Part shown: positions 1 through 8,899 of the stretch, in pieces
How positions within the stretch are numbered: position 1 is the stretch's first letter
Layout: every line of letters starts with the position of its first letter
Source: an uncultured Prevotellaceae bacterium
GTDB taxonomy: Bacteria; Bacteroidota; Bacteroidia; Bacteroidales; Muribaculaceae
NCBI GenBank assembly: GCA_946186575.1
Contig: CAMHNO010000003.1
Location: forward strand, 62,001 to 126,000
Direction: 5' to 3'
Length of the DNA: 64,000 bases
The notes under the pieces: generated by a model
Databases searched by the model: none
What the model was told of the DNA's origin: nothing
What the model saw: only the letters and a program-made list of their open reading frames with translations
Program-made: the position numbers and the translations under genes

Positions 1-600
1 CCAATAGTTGCTCAACTTGCAACGAACCACATAATCACGTGGTTCAAGATCAATGTCACTGTTGTTAGTCACGACCACGCTGGCATCATCCATTGAATTG
101 ACATTCGCTGTGACACTGACCTTGCTTTTCATTTCATTGTAGACAAATTCTTCAAGCCAGTCATCGAGAGCAGTATCATAGAGGCGCTTCAAAAGCACCA
201 TATCGTCAAGGCCCTCCTTGTATTGACCTGTTCTTTTAGCTTTTTCAACCTTTGCGGCATCGAATTTCAAGAAGCCTTTGCTGCCAGTCACCTCAAATAT
301 TCCTCCATCATGGCGCGATAATGTGAGGTAAACATTGCCTATTGTCACCGCAAACTGATTGGGATCTTGTGTTTTCTCTACTATTATATCTCCATCAAGC
401 ATCGCAAACTTTGTTTCCACCGAATCAAGGCCAGGATAAACGGCCTTAATGCTGTCGACAGCATTGCTTCTGACATAGCCTGCCAACTTTGACGCAAAAT
501 CTTGCACCGAATCTTCGGCAGTCCTACCAGAGAAGAATCCACCACAACTCATGAGCATACACGATGATAATACAACTAATGATATCAACAACTTTTTCAT
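1..600 (-). CDS. Putative lipoprotein, 3' end outside window
   Basis: This reading frame is open from an ATG at 600 down to the window edge, giving 200 codons without a stop. The start MKKLLISLVVLSSCMLMSCGG is a typical lipoprotein signal: a Lys-Lys pair, a hydrophobic stretch and a lipobox ending in Cys around residue 19. The mature part is hydrophilic with alternating polar and aliphatic residues and I recognise no family. It is divergently oriented from the HAD gene at 768, and the 167 bp between them carry the HAD promoter. The C-terminus lies outside the window. Function unknown; likely anchored in a membrane facing the periplasm or the surface. Confidence 0.75.
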   Translation of the reverse strand, partial: MKKLLISLVVLSSCMLMSCGGFFSGRTAEDSVQDFASKLAGYVRSNAVDSIKAVYPGLDSVETKFAMLDGDIIVEKTQDPNQFAVTIGNVYLTLSRHDGGIFEVTGSKGFLKFDAAKVEKAKRTGQYKEGLDDMVLLKRLYDTALDDWLEEFVYNEMKSKVSVTANVNSMDDASVVVTNNSDIDLEPRDYVVRCKLSNYW

Positions 601-748
601 TGAAAAGAAATATTTATAATTATAACTATAACGAAAGCATGCTGGGTTGATTATTCACAGTTTTGATTGTGATTGACAATAACAAATTTAATAATCACAA
701 AAATACACATTATTATTTTATAATACTAAAAAATAGGCAGAAAAAGCG

Positions 749-756
749 TAATTTTG
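749..756 (+). promoter_or_regulatory. -7 promoter element of the HAD gene
   Basis: TAATTTTG matches the Bacteroidetes -7 consensus TAnnTTTG. It ends 11 nt before the ATG at 768, which rules out the upstream in-frame start at 663 as the translation start of this transcript. No clear -33 TTTG box is visible. Confidence 0.6.
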
Positions 757-767
757 CACAGCATTTA

Positions 768-1418
768 ATGAAACCGGAACTCTACATATTTGATTTCGAC
801 GGAACTCTGTGCAACACACGGCACATAATTCTCACCACCATGAAGGCTACCATGAGTGAGCTGGGCCTGCCTGTTGCAAGCGATGAGCAGTGTGCAGCCA
901 CAATTGGGTTGCCACTCAAGGACTGCTTTAAGCAAATCTATAAAGACATGGATGATGAGGAGGCACAACAGTGTGCCTTGGCCTACTGCCGCATCTTCGA
1001 CGTGAACAAACACCACCTAACCCCAACTCTGTTCCCAGGCATCTACAGCACACTCAACACATTGAAGCTGCACGGCGCCACCATGGCAGTAGCATCTTCA
1101 CGCTCACATGCTTCGCTTGTTGAGCTATTAAACATGCTCGGCGCAGGCAGGCTATTCTCGCTGGTGTTGGGGTGCGACAATGTTGAGCATCCCAAGCCTC
1201 ACCCCGAAGCTGTGCTGACTATCATGGAGATGCTTCAGTTCACCGCACAGCAAACACTCGTTGTAGGCGATATGCCTGTCGACATCGAAATGGGAAATCG
1301 TGCAGGCGCTTTGACTTGTGCCGTCACCTGGGGCAATGCCTCACGCGAGCAACTGCAACATTGCTCGCCCTCTCTCATCATCGACGAGAGTGCTCAGTTA
1401 TTGCACATCAGCACCTAA
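768..1418 (+). CDS. HAD-superfamily phosphatase (phosphoglycolate phosphatase-like)
   Basis: A 216-residue protein with the four HAD motifs: DFDGT at residues 9-13 (nucleophile D9, acid D11), a Ser pair at 110-111, Lys143 in HPKPHP, and GD at 167-168 with D172 in VGDMPVDIEMG. A cap domain of about 65 residues follows motif I, as in the phosphoglycolate phosphatase/Gph and pyrophosphatase PpaX group. It probably removes phosphate from a small metabolite; the substrate cannot be read from sequence. The start at 768 is chosen because a promoter lies at 749-756; the frame is open further upstream. The stop codon overlaps the stop of the convergent metal ATPase gene by three bases. Confidence 0.85.
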   Translation: MKPELYIFDFDGTLCNTRHIILTTMKATMSELGLPVASDEQCAATIGLPLKDCFKQIYKDMDDEEAQQCALAYCRIFDVNKHHLTPTLFPGIYSTLNTLKLHGATMAVASSRSHASLVELLNMLGAGRLFSLVLGCDNVEHPKPHPEAVLTIMEMLQFTAQQTLVVGDMPVDIEMGNRAGALTCAVTWGNASREQLQHCSPSLIIDESAQLLHIST

Positions 1419-3478
1419 GAGGCAGCGCGCAAAGCACGCATCGCATTCAGGACAGCAAGCACTGTAACGCCCACGTCGGCAAAAACTGCCATCCACATGG
1501 TGGCAACACCAAGTGCCGCAAGAATGAGAACAGCAACCTTCACACCAATGGCAAACCACACATTCTGACGTGCAATCGACAGGGTGCGACGTGCTATTTT
1601 AATGGCAAGGGCAATCTTTGAGGGACTATCGTCCATAATCACCACATCGGCTGCCTCGATAGCAGCGTCACTGCCTAAGCCGCCCATAGCAATGCCTACA
1701 TCGGCCCGTGCCAGTACTGGGGCATCGTTGATGCCGTCGCCCACAAAGGCAAGTGCCCTGCCGCATGAATTCTCAGCAATTAAATGCTCCACATGTTTCA
1801 CCTTATCGCCAGGCATCAGCTCTGCATAAGATTCGCTGAGCCCCAACTTCTGAGCCACATCTTTGCCCACTTCCTCGCGATCGCCAGTGAGCATCACAGT
1901 GCGCTCAACACCCAAAGCCTTGAGAGCAGCAATCGCACCGGCACTATCATCCTTTATCTTATCGTTAATAACAATGTGCCCAGCATAGTCACCATTAATT
2001 GCAACATGGATGATGGTTCCCACATGGTCACAATCACGCCACTTTGCTCCAACCGCATCCATCATGCGAGTGTTTCCCACCTCGACCAAGTCATCACCCA
2101 CTCGAGCACGCACACCTTGGCCTGCTATCTCTTCAACATCAGTCACCTGACAACCGTCGGTTGCTTCATCGGGAAAAGCATCACGCAAGGCAGCACCTAT
2201 TGGATGAGAGGAAAAGTGCTCGACATGGGCAGCAAGATGCAACAAGTGATGCTCGTCGCATGACTCGGGATGAATGGCAGTGACCGTGAACTGACCATGA
2301 GTCAACGTGCCAGTCTTGTCGAAGACTACAGTACACACTTGCGACAACACATCTACATAATTAGCCCCTTTAATCAAGACACCCTTGCGCGAGGCACCGC
2401 CTATTCCACCATAGAATGACAACGGCACACTAATGACAAGTGCACACGGGCACGACACTATCAGAAACATCAATGCCCTGTAGAGCCATGTGGCAAAGTT
2501 GCCAGCAAAATCACCACTGAGCAGTGGTGGAATAAATGCCACTGCTATTGCTGCAAAGACCACCACAGGAGTATAGACACGGGCGAAACGAGTGATAAAC
2601 GACTCGCTGCGCGACTTGTTACTTGCCGAATTCTCAACAAGGTTAATTATCTTAGAAACAGTGCTCTCGCCATAGCTCTTGGTCACGCGCACCTTAATCA
2701 GCCCACTCATATTGACACAGCCCGAAATCACCTCATCGTCGACAGTAGCATCACGAGGAATGCTCTCACCAGTGAGAGCAACCGTGTTGAGCGAGGTGCT
2801 GCCTTCAAGCACCACCCCATCGAGAGGTATCTTTTCTCCTGGCTTCACGATTATGGTCTCGCCCACCGCTACCTGATCGGGGGCAACTGCATCAACCCTG
2901 CCATCACGCTCCACACTCGCCACATCGGGGCGAATATCCATCAGGTGTGATATGCTATTTCGACTCTGCCCCTCGGCATAGCCTTCCATCATTTCACCAA
3001 CCTGGAAGAAGAGCATCACAAACACCGCTTCAGGAAACTGCGTTTCGGCACCTGGCAAAAAGCCTATGCACAAAGCACCTATAGTGGCTATCGACATCAA
3101 GAAATGTTCATTAAAGGCATCACCATGCAACAGCCCCTCGGCAGCCTCTTTGAGAGTGCTGTGACCTATAAGCAAGTAAGGCACAAGATAAACGAGCAAC
3201 AACTGCCAAACTGGCAAGTCAAGACTCTTCTCGATAAAAACTGCAATTGCCAGCAGCACGGCCGTAATTGCAATCAACACAAACTTTTTCTTTACACTAC
3301 CATGCTCATGGTGGTGATGATGCCCATGACAACTGCAATGACAATGCTCATGCTCGTGCTCACACTCATGTCCATGCTCATGCTCGTGTCCGTGATTATC
3401 ATGAAGTTCGTGATTATGATTATTATGGTTATGTTCATGACATGAACACCCGTTACTATGATTGTGATTGTGTGCCAT
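1415..3478 (-). CDS. P1B-type heavy-metal (Zn2+/Cd2+) transporting ATPase
   Basis: A 687-residue P-type ATPase exporting soft divalent metals from the cytosol. Visible motifs in order: a His/Cys-rich head at about 1-60, TM helices from about 65, TGES at 236-239, the metal-binding CPC at 343-345 in TM6, the phosphorylated DKTGT at 387-391, GDGIND at 580-585, and a DVG motif in the last helix around 668-670 that typifies the Zn/Cd/Pb subgroup (ZntA/CadA). The usual N-terminal ferredoxin-like HMA domain with CxxC is absent and replaced by the histidine tract. The frame is open up to 3517, but the promoter at 3504-3511 lies inside that extension, so the ATG at 3478 (MAHNHNHS) is preferred. Confidence 0.93.
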   Translation of the reverse strand: MAHNHNHSNGCSCHEHNHNNHNHELHDNHGHEHEHGHECEHEHEHCHCSCHGHHHHHEHGSVKKKFVLIAITAVLLAIAVFIEKSLDLPVWQLLLVYLVPYLLIGHSTLKEAAEGLLHGDAFNEHFLMSIATIGALCIGFLPGAETQFPEAVFVMLFFQVGEMMEGYAEGQSRNSISHLMDIRPDVASVERDGRVDAVAPDQVAVGETIIVKPGEKIPLDGVVLEGSTSLNTVALTGESIPRDATVDDEVISGCVNMSGLIKVRVTKSYGESTVSKIINLVENSASNKSRSESFITRFARVYTPVVVFAAIAVAFIPPLLSGDFAGNFATWLYRALMFLIVSCPCALVISVPLSFYGGIGGASRKGVLIKGANYVDVLSQVCTVVFDKTGTLTHGQFTVTAIHPESCDEHHLLHLAAHVEHFSSHPIGAALRDAFPDEATDGCQVTDVEEIAGQGVRARVGDDLVEVGNTRMMDAVGAKWRDCDHVGTIIHVAINGDYAGHIVINDKIKDDSAGAIAALKALGVERTVMLTGDREEVGKDVAQKLGLSESYAELMPGDKVKHVEHLIAENSCGRALAFVGDGINDAPVLARADVGIAMGGLGSDAAIEAADVVIMDDSPSKIALAIKIARRTLSIARQNVWFAIGVKVAVLILAALGVATMWMAVFADVGVTVLAVLNAMRALRAAS

Positions 3479-3503
3479 AATGGTTATTTTTAATAATTCA
3501 CCA

Positions 3504-3511
3504 CAAAGGTA
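3504..3511 (-). promoter_or_regulatory. -7 promoter element of the metal ATPase gene
   Basis: On the minus strand this reads TACCTTTG, a full match to TAnnTTTG. It leaves a leader of roughly 20 nt before the ATG at 3478 and sits next to the palindrome at 3524-3538. Confidence 0.6.
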
Positions 3512-3523
3512 CACCATCTTTCG

Positions 3524-3538
3524 TGCAACTAAGTTGCA
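3524..3538. promoter_or_regulatory. Perfect palindrome at the -33 region of the metal ATPase promoter (candidate operator)
   Basis: TGCAACTAAGTTGCA is a perfect 7-1-7 inverted repeat. Its centre is about 23 nt upstream of the -7 box, so a bound dimer would cover the -33 region. Position next to a metal exporter suggests a metal-responsive regulator, but the regulator family is not known from this window. Confidence 0.45.
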
Positions 3539-3557
3539 AATGTATATTACAGGAGCA

Positions 3558-5645
3558 TTATTTCTTCTTGCGGCGCGACTTCTTCGACTGTTGTTGCTTG
3601 CGCAATTGCTTTGCTATATCGCGGTGCTCATCGGCAAGGTCGTCAAGGCCAATCTTTTCATAGAGATGTGCCAGTGCCACATGAGGCTCTACCGCTGTGC
3701 GCGAGGCTCTGATAGCTCTCTTGTAGCCCTTGATTGCCGCTGCGGCATCCTTCTCGCTCTCATGTATCGAGGCCAGAGCCATTATTGCCTCGTAGCAATT
3801 CTTGTTCTTTTCAAGTATTTGTTCAAGAATGTCTACAGCCTTCGACATCTCCCCTATCGATTGCAGCAACTTAGACTTTCCAAGCATTGCAGGGACATAT
3901 CCAGGACTCAAGCGCAAGGCCTTGTTATAGTTGGCAAGTGCCGATTTTATTGCTATTTCGTCGAGACGTGGTGCCGAGTTACCATAGGGCACTTCATCTT
4001 CCTGAGCGAGTTCTCCAAGTCCCATCGACTGGTCACCCATTGCGGTATACTCACTTGCAAGGTCGAGAAGCATCTTGTTTTGTGAATCGATGACCTCTTC
4101 AAGGGTCTTTATCTTAGCATTAAGCTTAACGAACTTATTGAATTTTAGCTTGATGAGACGCTTTGCCACTGGAGAAGAGAGCACGCTGTGTATTTCCATC
4201 GCCTGTGTCATGCAGTCGACGCATCGCGAGAAATCATCATTGTCGAAAGCGATTGACGCCATGGCATATAGGCCATTGGCTTTCTCCACCAAGATGGCAT
4301 CGTTGATAGCTGCTTGGTTGTTGAATTGGCGACTGAAGTCGGCAATTGCAGTGTTGACAATTATGTCGCGTTGAGAAAGCGGTTTGAGGAGAGTGATACC
4401 CTCAAGAGAAGTGCATCGCGAGAGAGCAACATAAGTTTGTCCGCTCGAGAATGCTCCACCGGCAAAGTCGATGACGATATTGTTAAACGTGAGTCCCTGA
4501 CTCTTGTGGACAGTGAGCGCCCAGGCGGGCTTGATGGGATATTGCCTGAAAGTACCCACCACGTTCTCAATGACCTTCTTTTCCTTCTCGTCGTAGGAGT
4601 ATTGAACATTCTCCCAAACTTCCTGCTCCAGATTGTAACCCTCGCCATTTTCAAGTTGCACCTCTATCCCACTCTGATCCAGCCTAGAGACCTTTCCTAG
4701 CGTGCCATTGACCCATCGTCCTTCCTTATCGTTGCGGATGAAGATGACCTGCGCCCCTTGCTTGAGGATGAGTTCCTTGTTGGTTGGAAGGTCATTGTCG
4801 GGGAAGACATCGGTGACGATGCCAGTGAAGACATACTCGGGTGTGTCGAGGGCCTGCATGTGGTCGTCATTGATAGAATCGACAGTATCGCGCCTTGTTG
4901 CCAGCGTCATCACGAAACCACTATCGGGCTCCTCGTAATCGGGGTTGCAACGGCTGTTGAGCAACTGAATATCGTTGTAAGAAGCATGGCTGACCCTGAC
5001 CCGATCGAGCATAGAGATAAAGCTAGAGTCGGTTTGACGATAAATTTTGCGCAGCTCAATGGGAATGAGTCCGAGCTGGTTAAACACCTTAGCATTGAAA
5101 AAGAAAAATTGCTTATAGTAGCGTCGCAAGATATCGCGCATGTCACGTGTGATGACCGGCTCGAGCTGGAAGATGTCGCCTACGAAAAGAAGCTGCTTTC
5201 CTCCGAAAGGTTCACGCATGTTACCCGAATAGATGCGCAGCACTTTGTCGATAAAATCGATGATGTCGCATCGCACCATAGAAATCTCGTCGATGATAAT
5301 AAGTTGAAGCTTGCGAATGAGTTTCACTTTCTCGGCTGAATAGCGAAGAGTCTTGCGAATTCGCCTTGGAGAGAAATCGGGATCATCGGGCAGCAACGGC
5401 TTGAACGGAATCTTGAAGAAAGAGTGTAACGTCTGCCCTCCCACATTAACTGCAGCTATTCCCGTTGGAGCAAGGACCACGTGTTCCTTAGATGTATGGA
5501 CACAAATATACTTGAGAAATGTGCTTTTTCCCGTACCAGCCTTTCCAGTAAGGAAGACAGAGCGACGAGTGTTTCGAATCAAGTTCCAAGCGTTCTGGAA
5601 CTCGACATTGTCGAGGTCAATATTCTCAAGATTGATAGAGTTCAT
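3558..5645 (-). CDS. Pif1/RecD-like superfamily 1 helicase with C-terminal TPR repeats
   Basis: A 695-residue protein. Residues about 34-42 hold Walker A (GKAGTGKST) and about 117-123 hold Walker B with the DEIS signature (IIIDEISMV), both typical of Pif1-like helicases. The late motif HKSQG around residue 380 and the following YVALSRC segment are the conserved UvrD/RecD C-terminal motifs. From about 450 on the sequence becomes helical with TPR-like units such as ALANYNKALRLSPGYVPAML, then ends in a Lys/Arg-rich tail. The likely role is ATP-driven unwinding of DNA (G4 or R-loop structures for Pif1 relatives), with the TPR tail giving a partner-binding surface. A TAACTTTG promoter sits 20 nt upstream. 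Confidence 0.88.
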   Translation of the reverse strand: MNSINLENIDLDNVEFQNAWNLIRNTRRSVFLTGKAGTGKSTFLKYICVHTSKEHVVLAPTGIAAVNVGGQTLHSFFKIPFKPLLPDDPDFSPRRIRKTLRYSAEKVKLIRKLQLIIIDEISMVRCDIIDFIDKVLRIYSGNMREPFGGKQLLFVGDIFQLEPVITRDMRDILRRYYKQFFFFNAKVFNQLGLIPIELRKIYRQTDSSFISMLDRVRVSHASYNDIQLLNSRCNPDYEEPDSGFVMTLATRRDTVDSINDDHMQALDTPEYVFTGIVTDVFPDNDLPTNKELILKQGAQVIFIRNDKEGRWVNGTLGKVSRLDQSGIEVQLENGEGYNLEQEVWENVQYSYDEKEKKVIENVVGTFRQYPIKPAWALTVHKSQGLTFNNIVIDFAGGAFSSGQTYVALSRCTSLEGITLLKPLSQRDIIVNTAIADFSRQFNNQAAINDAILVEKANGLYAMASIAFDNDDFSRCVDCMTQAMEIHSVLSSPVAKRLIKLKFNKFVKLNAKIKTLEEVIDSQNKMLLDLASEYTAMGDQSMGLGELAQEDEVPYGNSAPRLDEIAIKSALANYNKALRLSPGYVPAMLGKSKLLQSIGEMSKAVDILEQILEKNKNCYEAIMALASIHESEKDAAAAIKGYKRAIRASRTAVEPHVALAHLYEKIGLDDLADEHRDIAKQLRKQQQSKKSRRKKK

Positions 5646-5664
5646 GCCATAAATAAAATGTGGT

Positions 5665-5672
5665 CAAAGTTA
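5665..5672 (-). promoter_or_regulatory. -7 promoter element of the Pif1-like helicase gene
   Basis: Minus strand reads TAACTTTG, 20 nt before the ATG at 5645, a full TAnnTTTG match. Confidence 0.6.
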
Positions 5673-5699
5673 GCCAAAAAGCTCAAGACCACAAAAACA

Positions 5700-5731
5700 T
5701 TAGGAGGCATTTTTTTAACAACGCCTCCTAA
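5700..5731 (-). terminator. Hairpin after the FadL-like gene
   Basis: TTAGGAGGC pairs perfectly with GCCTCCTAA across a 14-nt loop. It lies 35 nt past the stop of the gene ending at 5766. There is no strong T-tract after the stem, so it is a terminator-like hairpin rather than a textbook terminator. Confidence 0.45.
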
Positions 5732-5765
5732 TACCACTATTTCTTTGCGCTCAATGGCGCGAAAA

Positions 5766-7349
5766 TCAGAACTTGAACCCCAAAGTGAGAGCTATCTTGT
5801 TATTGTTGTCTTTCACTTCTTCGCCTTGCTCACCGGGGAAAGCATGATAATGGCTTGTGCGAGTTTGGTGAACATAGGCTGCATCGGCGTAGAATCTCTT
5901 GTAGCGGTAGCCAACGCCAGCTGTGAAGTACTGGTTGTTCTTGTCGTACTGATACATGTAGTTGCTCGAAACCACATCTACGTTTTCGTTGGCCACACCT
6001 TTCACCTTGTCTTTAACAGGCGATATCTGGTAGGAATAACCTGCCCTGATGCTGAGGTGAGAAGTGGGACGCAACTCACCACCCACGCGCAGGATGTGAG
6101 AGGGCTGTAGCTGATCCTTAATCTGGAGTTCGGTGTCGGTGTAGTTGTAACCACCCTTGTCGCCGCAGCGCATAGTGTTGGCACCCACATACTCATAGTC
6201 GAAACTAATCATGCCCTTGTTAGAAGGAATCACAGCAACACTACCGATGAACCGCCATGGAGTCTTGATAGTGTAGCGATACTCATCGTAATATCCTTCC
6301 TCACCCGTCTCGGTGCTGCCCTGATACATCTGAGAGTCGCCATCGGCTTGCAGGTCAAATCCACTCCTGACCTTGTAGAGGTCCTTAAGGTCAAAATAGG
6401 TGGGTGTGTGGAAGGCGGCACCAATGCGCAGCTGGTTAACTGGTTTAACAATCACACCCAACTTGAAATTATAGCCTGTGCCGCGGGTCTCCTGATAGGA
6501 CTGCAAGTCATAGCCCACATAGCCATTGGTAGTGCGACCATCGTCGAAACGATAGTCATAAATGTCGGCATTGTCAAGTTCCTCACTATAGTACTGGTAG
6601 CTGTCGAAACGCAAGTCGGTGATGCCGAAGTTCAAGCCCCAGTAGAACACGTTCTTGAAGTTACCACCCAGAGTGATGTTATACTCATCGGTGTGACCAC
6701 GCTCGTCGACGTAGAAGTTGGCAGTACCCGAGGTGTTAGGTCCAGCAAGTCCCGCCAGCGAGCCATCGCTGTAGGCATTGAGCAGATAAGATTGATAGGC
6801 GAGAATTCCCAGCCAGGGAGCATTGCTGTCATAGTAGATATTACCATCATAGCTGTCAACCGAGAGGTCATTCTCAATCCATCCACCAGCATTCAAGTTA
6901 TTAGCGATTTTGTTAGTGAGCGAATAGTTGGCACCAGTGCCATATCCACCTTGATAACGGCGGTTGAACGACTTGATGCGATTAAACGAAAATCCCCAGT
7001 TAAAATACTTGAAGAAGTCGCTATTGATCCTCATCGAACCAACGTAAGCCACATTGTTAAAGTAGAACTTTGTGTCGGTAAGTTTTTGATAATCGCCACT
7101 CTTTGTAGAGAGGAAGTTAAGATTCATAGTTGCCGAGATGTCGCTACTGCGGAAGATACCGATTCCACCAGGGTTAACATTCAATGCCGAAGCATCGCCA
7201 CCCAGAGCGCCAAAGGCACCTGCCATCGACATGTAACGCGACGAACCGCTTAACTCAGTTTCCGACAATTTAAGTACATCAAAGGTTGCTTGTGCGCTTG
7301 CCATGAGCGAAACGCCGCCCAAAAGCATAGCAATATATAATTTTTTCAT
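5766..7349 (-). CDS. FadL/OMPP1-type outer membrane transport protein
   Basis: A 527-residue protein with a Sec signal peptide (MKKLYIAMLLGGVSLMASAQ) and, right after it, the OMPP1/FadL signature: GSSRYMSMAGAFGALGGDAS followed by NPGGIG, the N-terminal hatch region of this family. The rest alternates polar and aromatic/aliphatic residues as expected for a 14-strand beta barrel and ends ALTLGFKF with a terminal aromatic, the usual outer membrane assembly signal. Family members pass hydrophobic compounds such as long-chain fatty acids or aromatics; the substrate here is unknown. It follows the Trp/Gly-rich gene at 60 nt distance in the same direction, so the two may share a transcript. Confidence 0.85.
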   Translation of the reverse strand: MKKLYIAMLLGGVSLMASAQATFDVLKLSETELSGSSRYMSMAGAFGALGGDASALNVNPGGIGIFRSSDISATMNLNFLSTKSGDYQKLTDTKFYFNNVAYVGSMRINSDFFKYFNWGFSFNRIKSFNRRYQGGYGTGANYSLTNKIANNLNAGGWIENDLSVDSYDGNIYYDSNAPWLGILAYQSYLLNAYSDGSLAGLAGPNTSGTANFYVDERGHTDEYNITLGGNFKNVFYWGLNFGITDLRFDSYQYYSEELDNADIYDYRFDDGRTTNGYVGYDLQSYQETRGTGYNFKLGVIVKPVNQLRIGAAFHTPTYFDLKDLYKVRSGFDLQADGDSQMYQGSTETGEEGYYDEYRYTIKTPWRFIGSVAVIPSNKGMISFDYEYVGANTMRCGDKGGYNYTDTELQIKDQLQPSHILRVGGELRPTSHLSIRAGYSYQISPVKDKVKGVANENVDVVSSNYMYQYDKNNQYFTAGVGYRYKRFYADAAYVHQTRTSHYHAFPGEQGEEVKDNNNKIALTLGFKF

Positions 7350-7409
7350 TTTAATCTATCAATAGGTTCTTAATAATAAATTGAATAAAACAATATTTCT
7401 CGTGATTTA

Positions 7410-8597
7410 TTATCGACGACCACCGTGGCCACCGCCGCCACCATGGCTACCACCGCCGCCACCATGGCTGCCACCCGAGAAGCCACCGCCACCGCCGTGG
7501 CTACCGCCTGAGTAACCACCACTGCTGCGACCACCTGAATAGCCACCGCTACTGCGACTACCGCCTGAGTAGCCACCACTGCTGCGGCTACCGCCTGAGT
7601 AGCCACCACCCGAGTAGCTACGTCCCGAAGGACGCGAAGGAGTTGCTCTCACGCCACTGCTTCCGTTGCTATAAGAACCACTCGAACGACGAGCGCCCAT
7701 GTTGCCGCCAGCCGAGCGATTGCCAGGCTGCATAGTCGAAGTGCGGCCACCGCTGTAACCACCTGTTCCAGCCGATGCACGACCAATGTTGCCGTGGCCA
7801 TATCCGGCCGAGCGGCCACTGTTCACGCCAGGAGCAGCTGCCACGCCATGCGATGGGCCTCCAGCATTGCTTCGACGGCCATTATTCACACCAGGACGAC
7901 GTCCGGTGTAACCGCTGTTATAACGTCCGTGATTTCTCCATCCATGGTCACCGTACCAGCCGTTATGCCAGCCGCCCCAGTGGTGAGGATGATGCCATCC
8001 CCAACTCCAGCCATAGTGCCAGGGGCGAGACCAGCCGTACCAGCTGTTCCAGCCGTACCAGCCGCCATACCAACCCCAGTCGTTCCAGTAGCTGTAGCGC
8101 CATGGGCTATACCAACTCCATCCCCAGCTGTACCAGGGATCATAATAGGCCGAACGCCATCCCCATCCCCACGACGAGGTCCACCCCAAATCGACACCTA
8201 CAATAAGGTTGACTTGTGGAGTGTTGTCGAAGTAATACTCAATCAGGTCAGGGTCATTAGAACGAATTACGATATCGGGGTTGTAGAATCTCTCTATGCG
8301 ACGAGTGTTGGCAAAGGTGTCATCATCAACGTAGAGCGTGTCGTTCTCATCATAATAACCACCATTGCGACGATTGTACTCATCCACGTCACGACCATTA
8401 ACCACACCATGCACAGGAGCAATGGTAACCACAGTGCCATTATCACGCACTGTAACAACCGACTGCTTCCTCACAGGAGCTGGCTTAGTGGGTTCAGAAC
8501 TCCCATCGTAGTAGATGTCGTCCTCATAATCTTGAGCCACTGCACATCCCATTCCCAGGAGCAAGGCACCAATTAAAGACAAAAATTTGTAGTTCAT
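7410..8597 (-). CDS. Secreted Trp/Tyr/Gly/His-rich protein with Gly-Ser repeat tail
   Basis: A 395-residue protein with a signal peptide (MNYKFLSLIGALLLGMGCAVAQ). Residues about 23-125 are acidic and of normal composition. About 140-240 is packed with Trp, Tyr, Gly and His (runs such as GWGW, YSWGWSWYS, WHHPHHWGGW). From about 240 to the end it is low complexity, with repeats of YSGGSRSSGG type, then SHGGGGG units and a terminal GGRR. No family is recognised with confidence; such proteins occur as unannotated secreted proteins in Bacteroidetes. Glycine/aromatic tracts suggest a surface, adhesive or phase-separating role, but that is inference. The DNA of the tail is repetitive and may be copy-number variable. 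Confidence 0.75.
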   Translation of the reverse strand: MNYKFLSLIGALLLGMGCAVAQDYEDDIYYDGSSEPTKPAPVRKQSVVTVRDNGTVVTIAPVHGVVNGRDVDEYNRRNGGYYDENDTLYVDDDTFANTRRIERFYNPDIVIRSNDPDLIEYYFDNTPQVNLIVGVDLGWTSSWGWGWRSAYYDPWYSWGWSWYSPWRYSYWNDWGWYGGWYGWNSWYGWSRPWHYGWSWGWHHPHHWGGWHNGWYGDHGWRNHGRYNSGYTGRRPGVNNGRRSNAGGPSHGVAAAPGVNSGRSAGYGHGNIGRASAGTGGYSGGRTSTMQPGNRSAGGNMGARRSSGSYSNGSSGVRATPSRPSGRSYSGGGYSGGSRSSGGYSGGSRSSGGYSGGRSSGGYSGGSHGGGGGFSGGSHGGGGGSHGGGGGHGGRR

Positions 8598-8899
8598 AGC
8601 GAAATATTTTTATGTTATAATTAATCAATATTATTAATTATTCATTAGACTGATAGCTAAAAAGAAAGTTTAATTAATAATTAATGTGCAAAATTACACA
8701 AAGTATTTGAAAAAGAGCTGCATCAATGCTCATAAAATCAACATTAATCCTCATTTTTCACCCTCTAAACAATCAAGTAGTGCAAATACTGCACCGAAGC
8801 CACGTCGTTTTAACGTTATTTAACTCATTTATTCGAATTTAAGAGTCAGCATCACGATAATAATTTTGTTACTTTGCAGTGTCTAAAAAAATCAGCACT
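8598..8899. other. Divergent intergenic region, 302 bp
   Basis: AT-rich spacer between the Trp/Gly-rich gene (minus) and the CvfB-like gene (plus). It holds the minus-strand promoter at 8689-8696 and, just before the plus-strand gene, a TTACTTTG sequence at 8869-8876 that differs from TAnnTTTG at one base and is its likely -7 box. I see no further gene or stable hairpin. Confidence 0.5.
8689..8696 (-). promoter_or_regulatory. -7 promoter element of the Trp/Gly-rich gene
   Basis: Minus strand reads TAATTTTG, a full TAnnTTTG match, about 90 nt upstream of the ATG at 8597. Confidence 0.45.

Noticed and set aside
663-767. N-terminal extension of the HAD phosphatase
   Set aside because: The extension would start upstream of the promoter box at 749-756 and its Asn/Lys/His-rich sequence does not belong to the family; the ATG at 768 starts with the conserved hydrophobic strand.
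6348-7253. Long plus-strand frame of 301 codons inside the FadL-like gene
   Set aside because: Antisense shadow; the minus-strand frame has signal peptide and family motifs.
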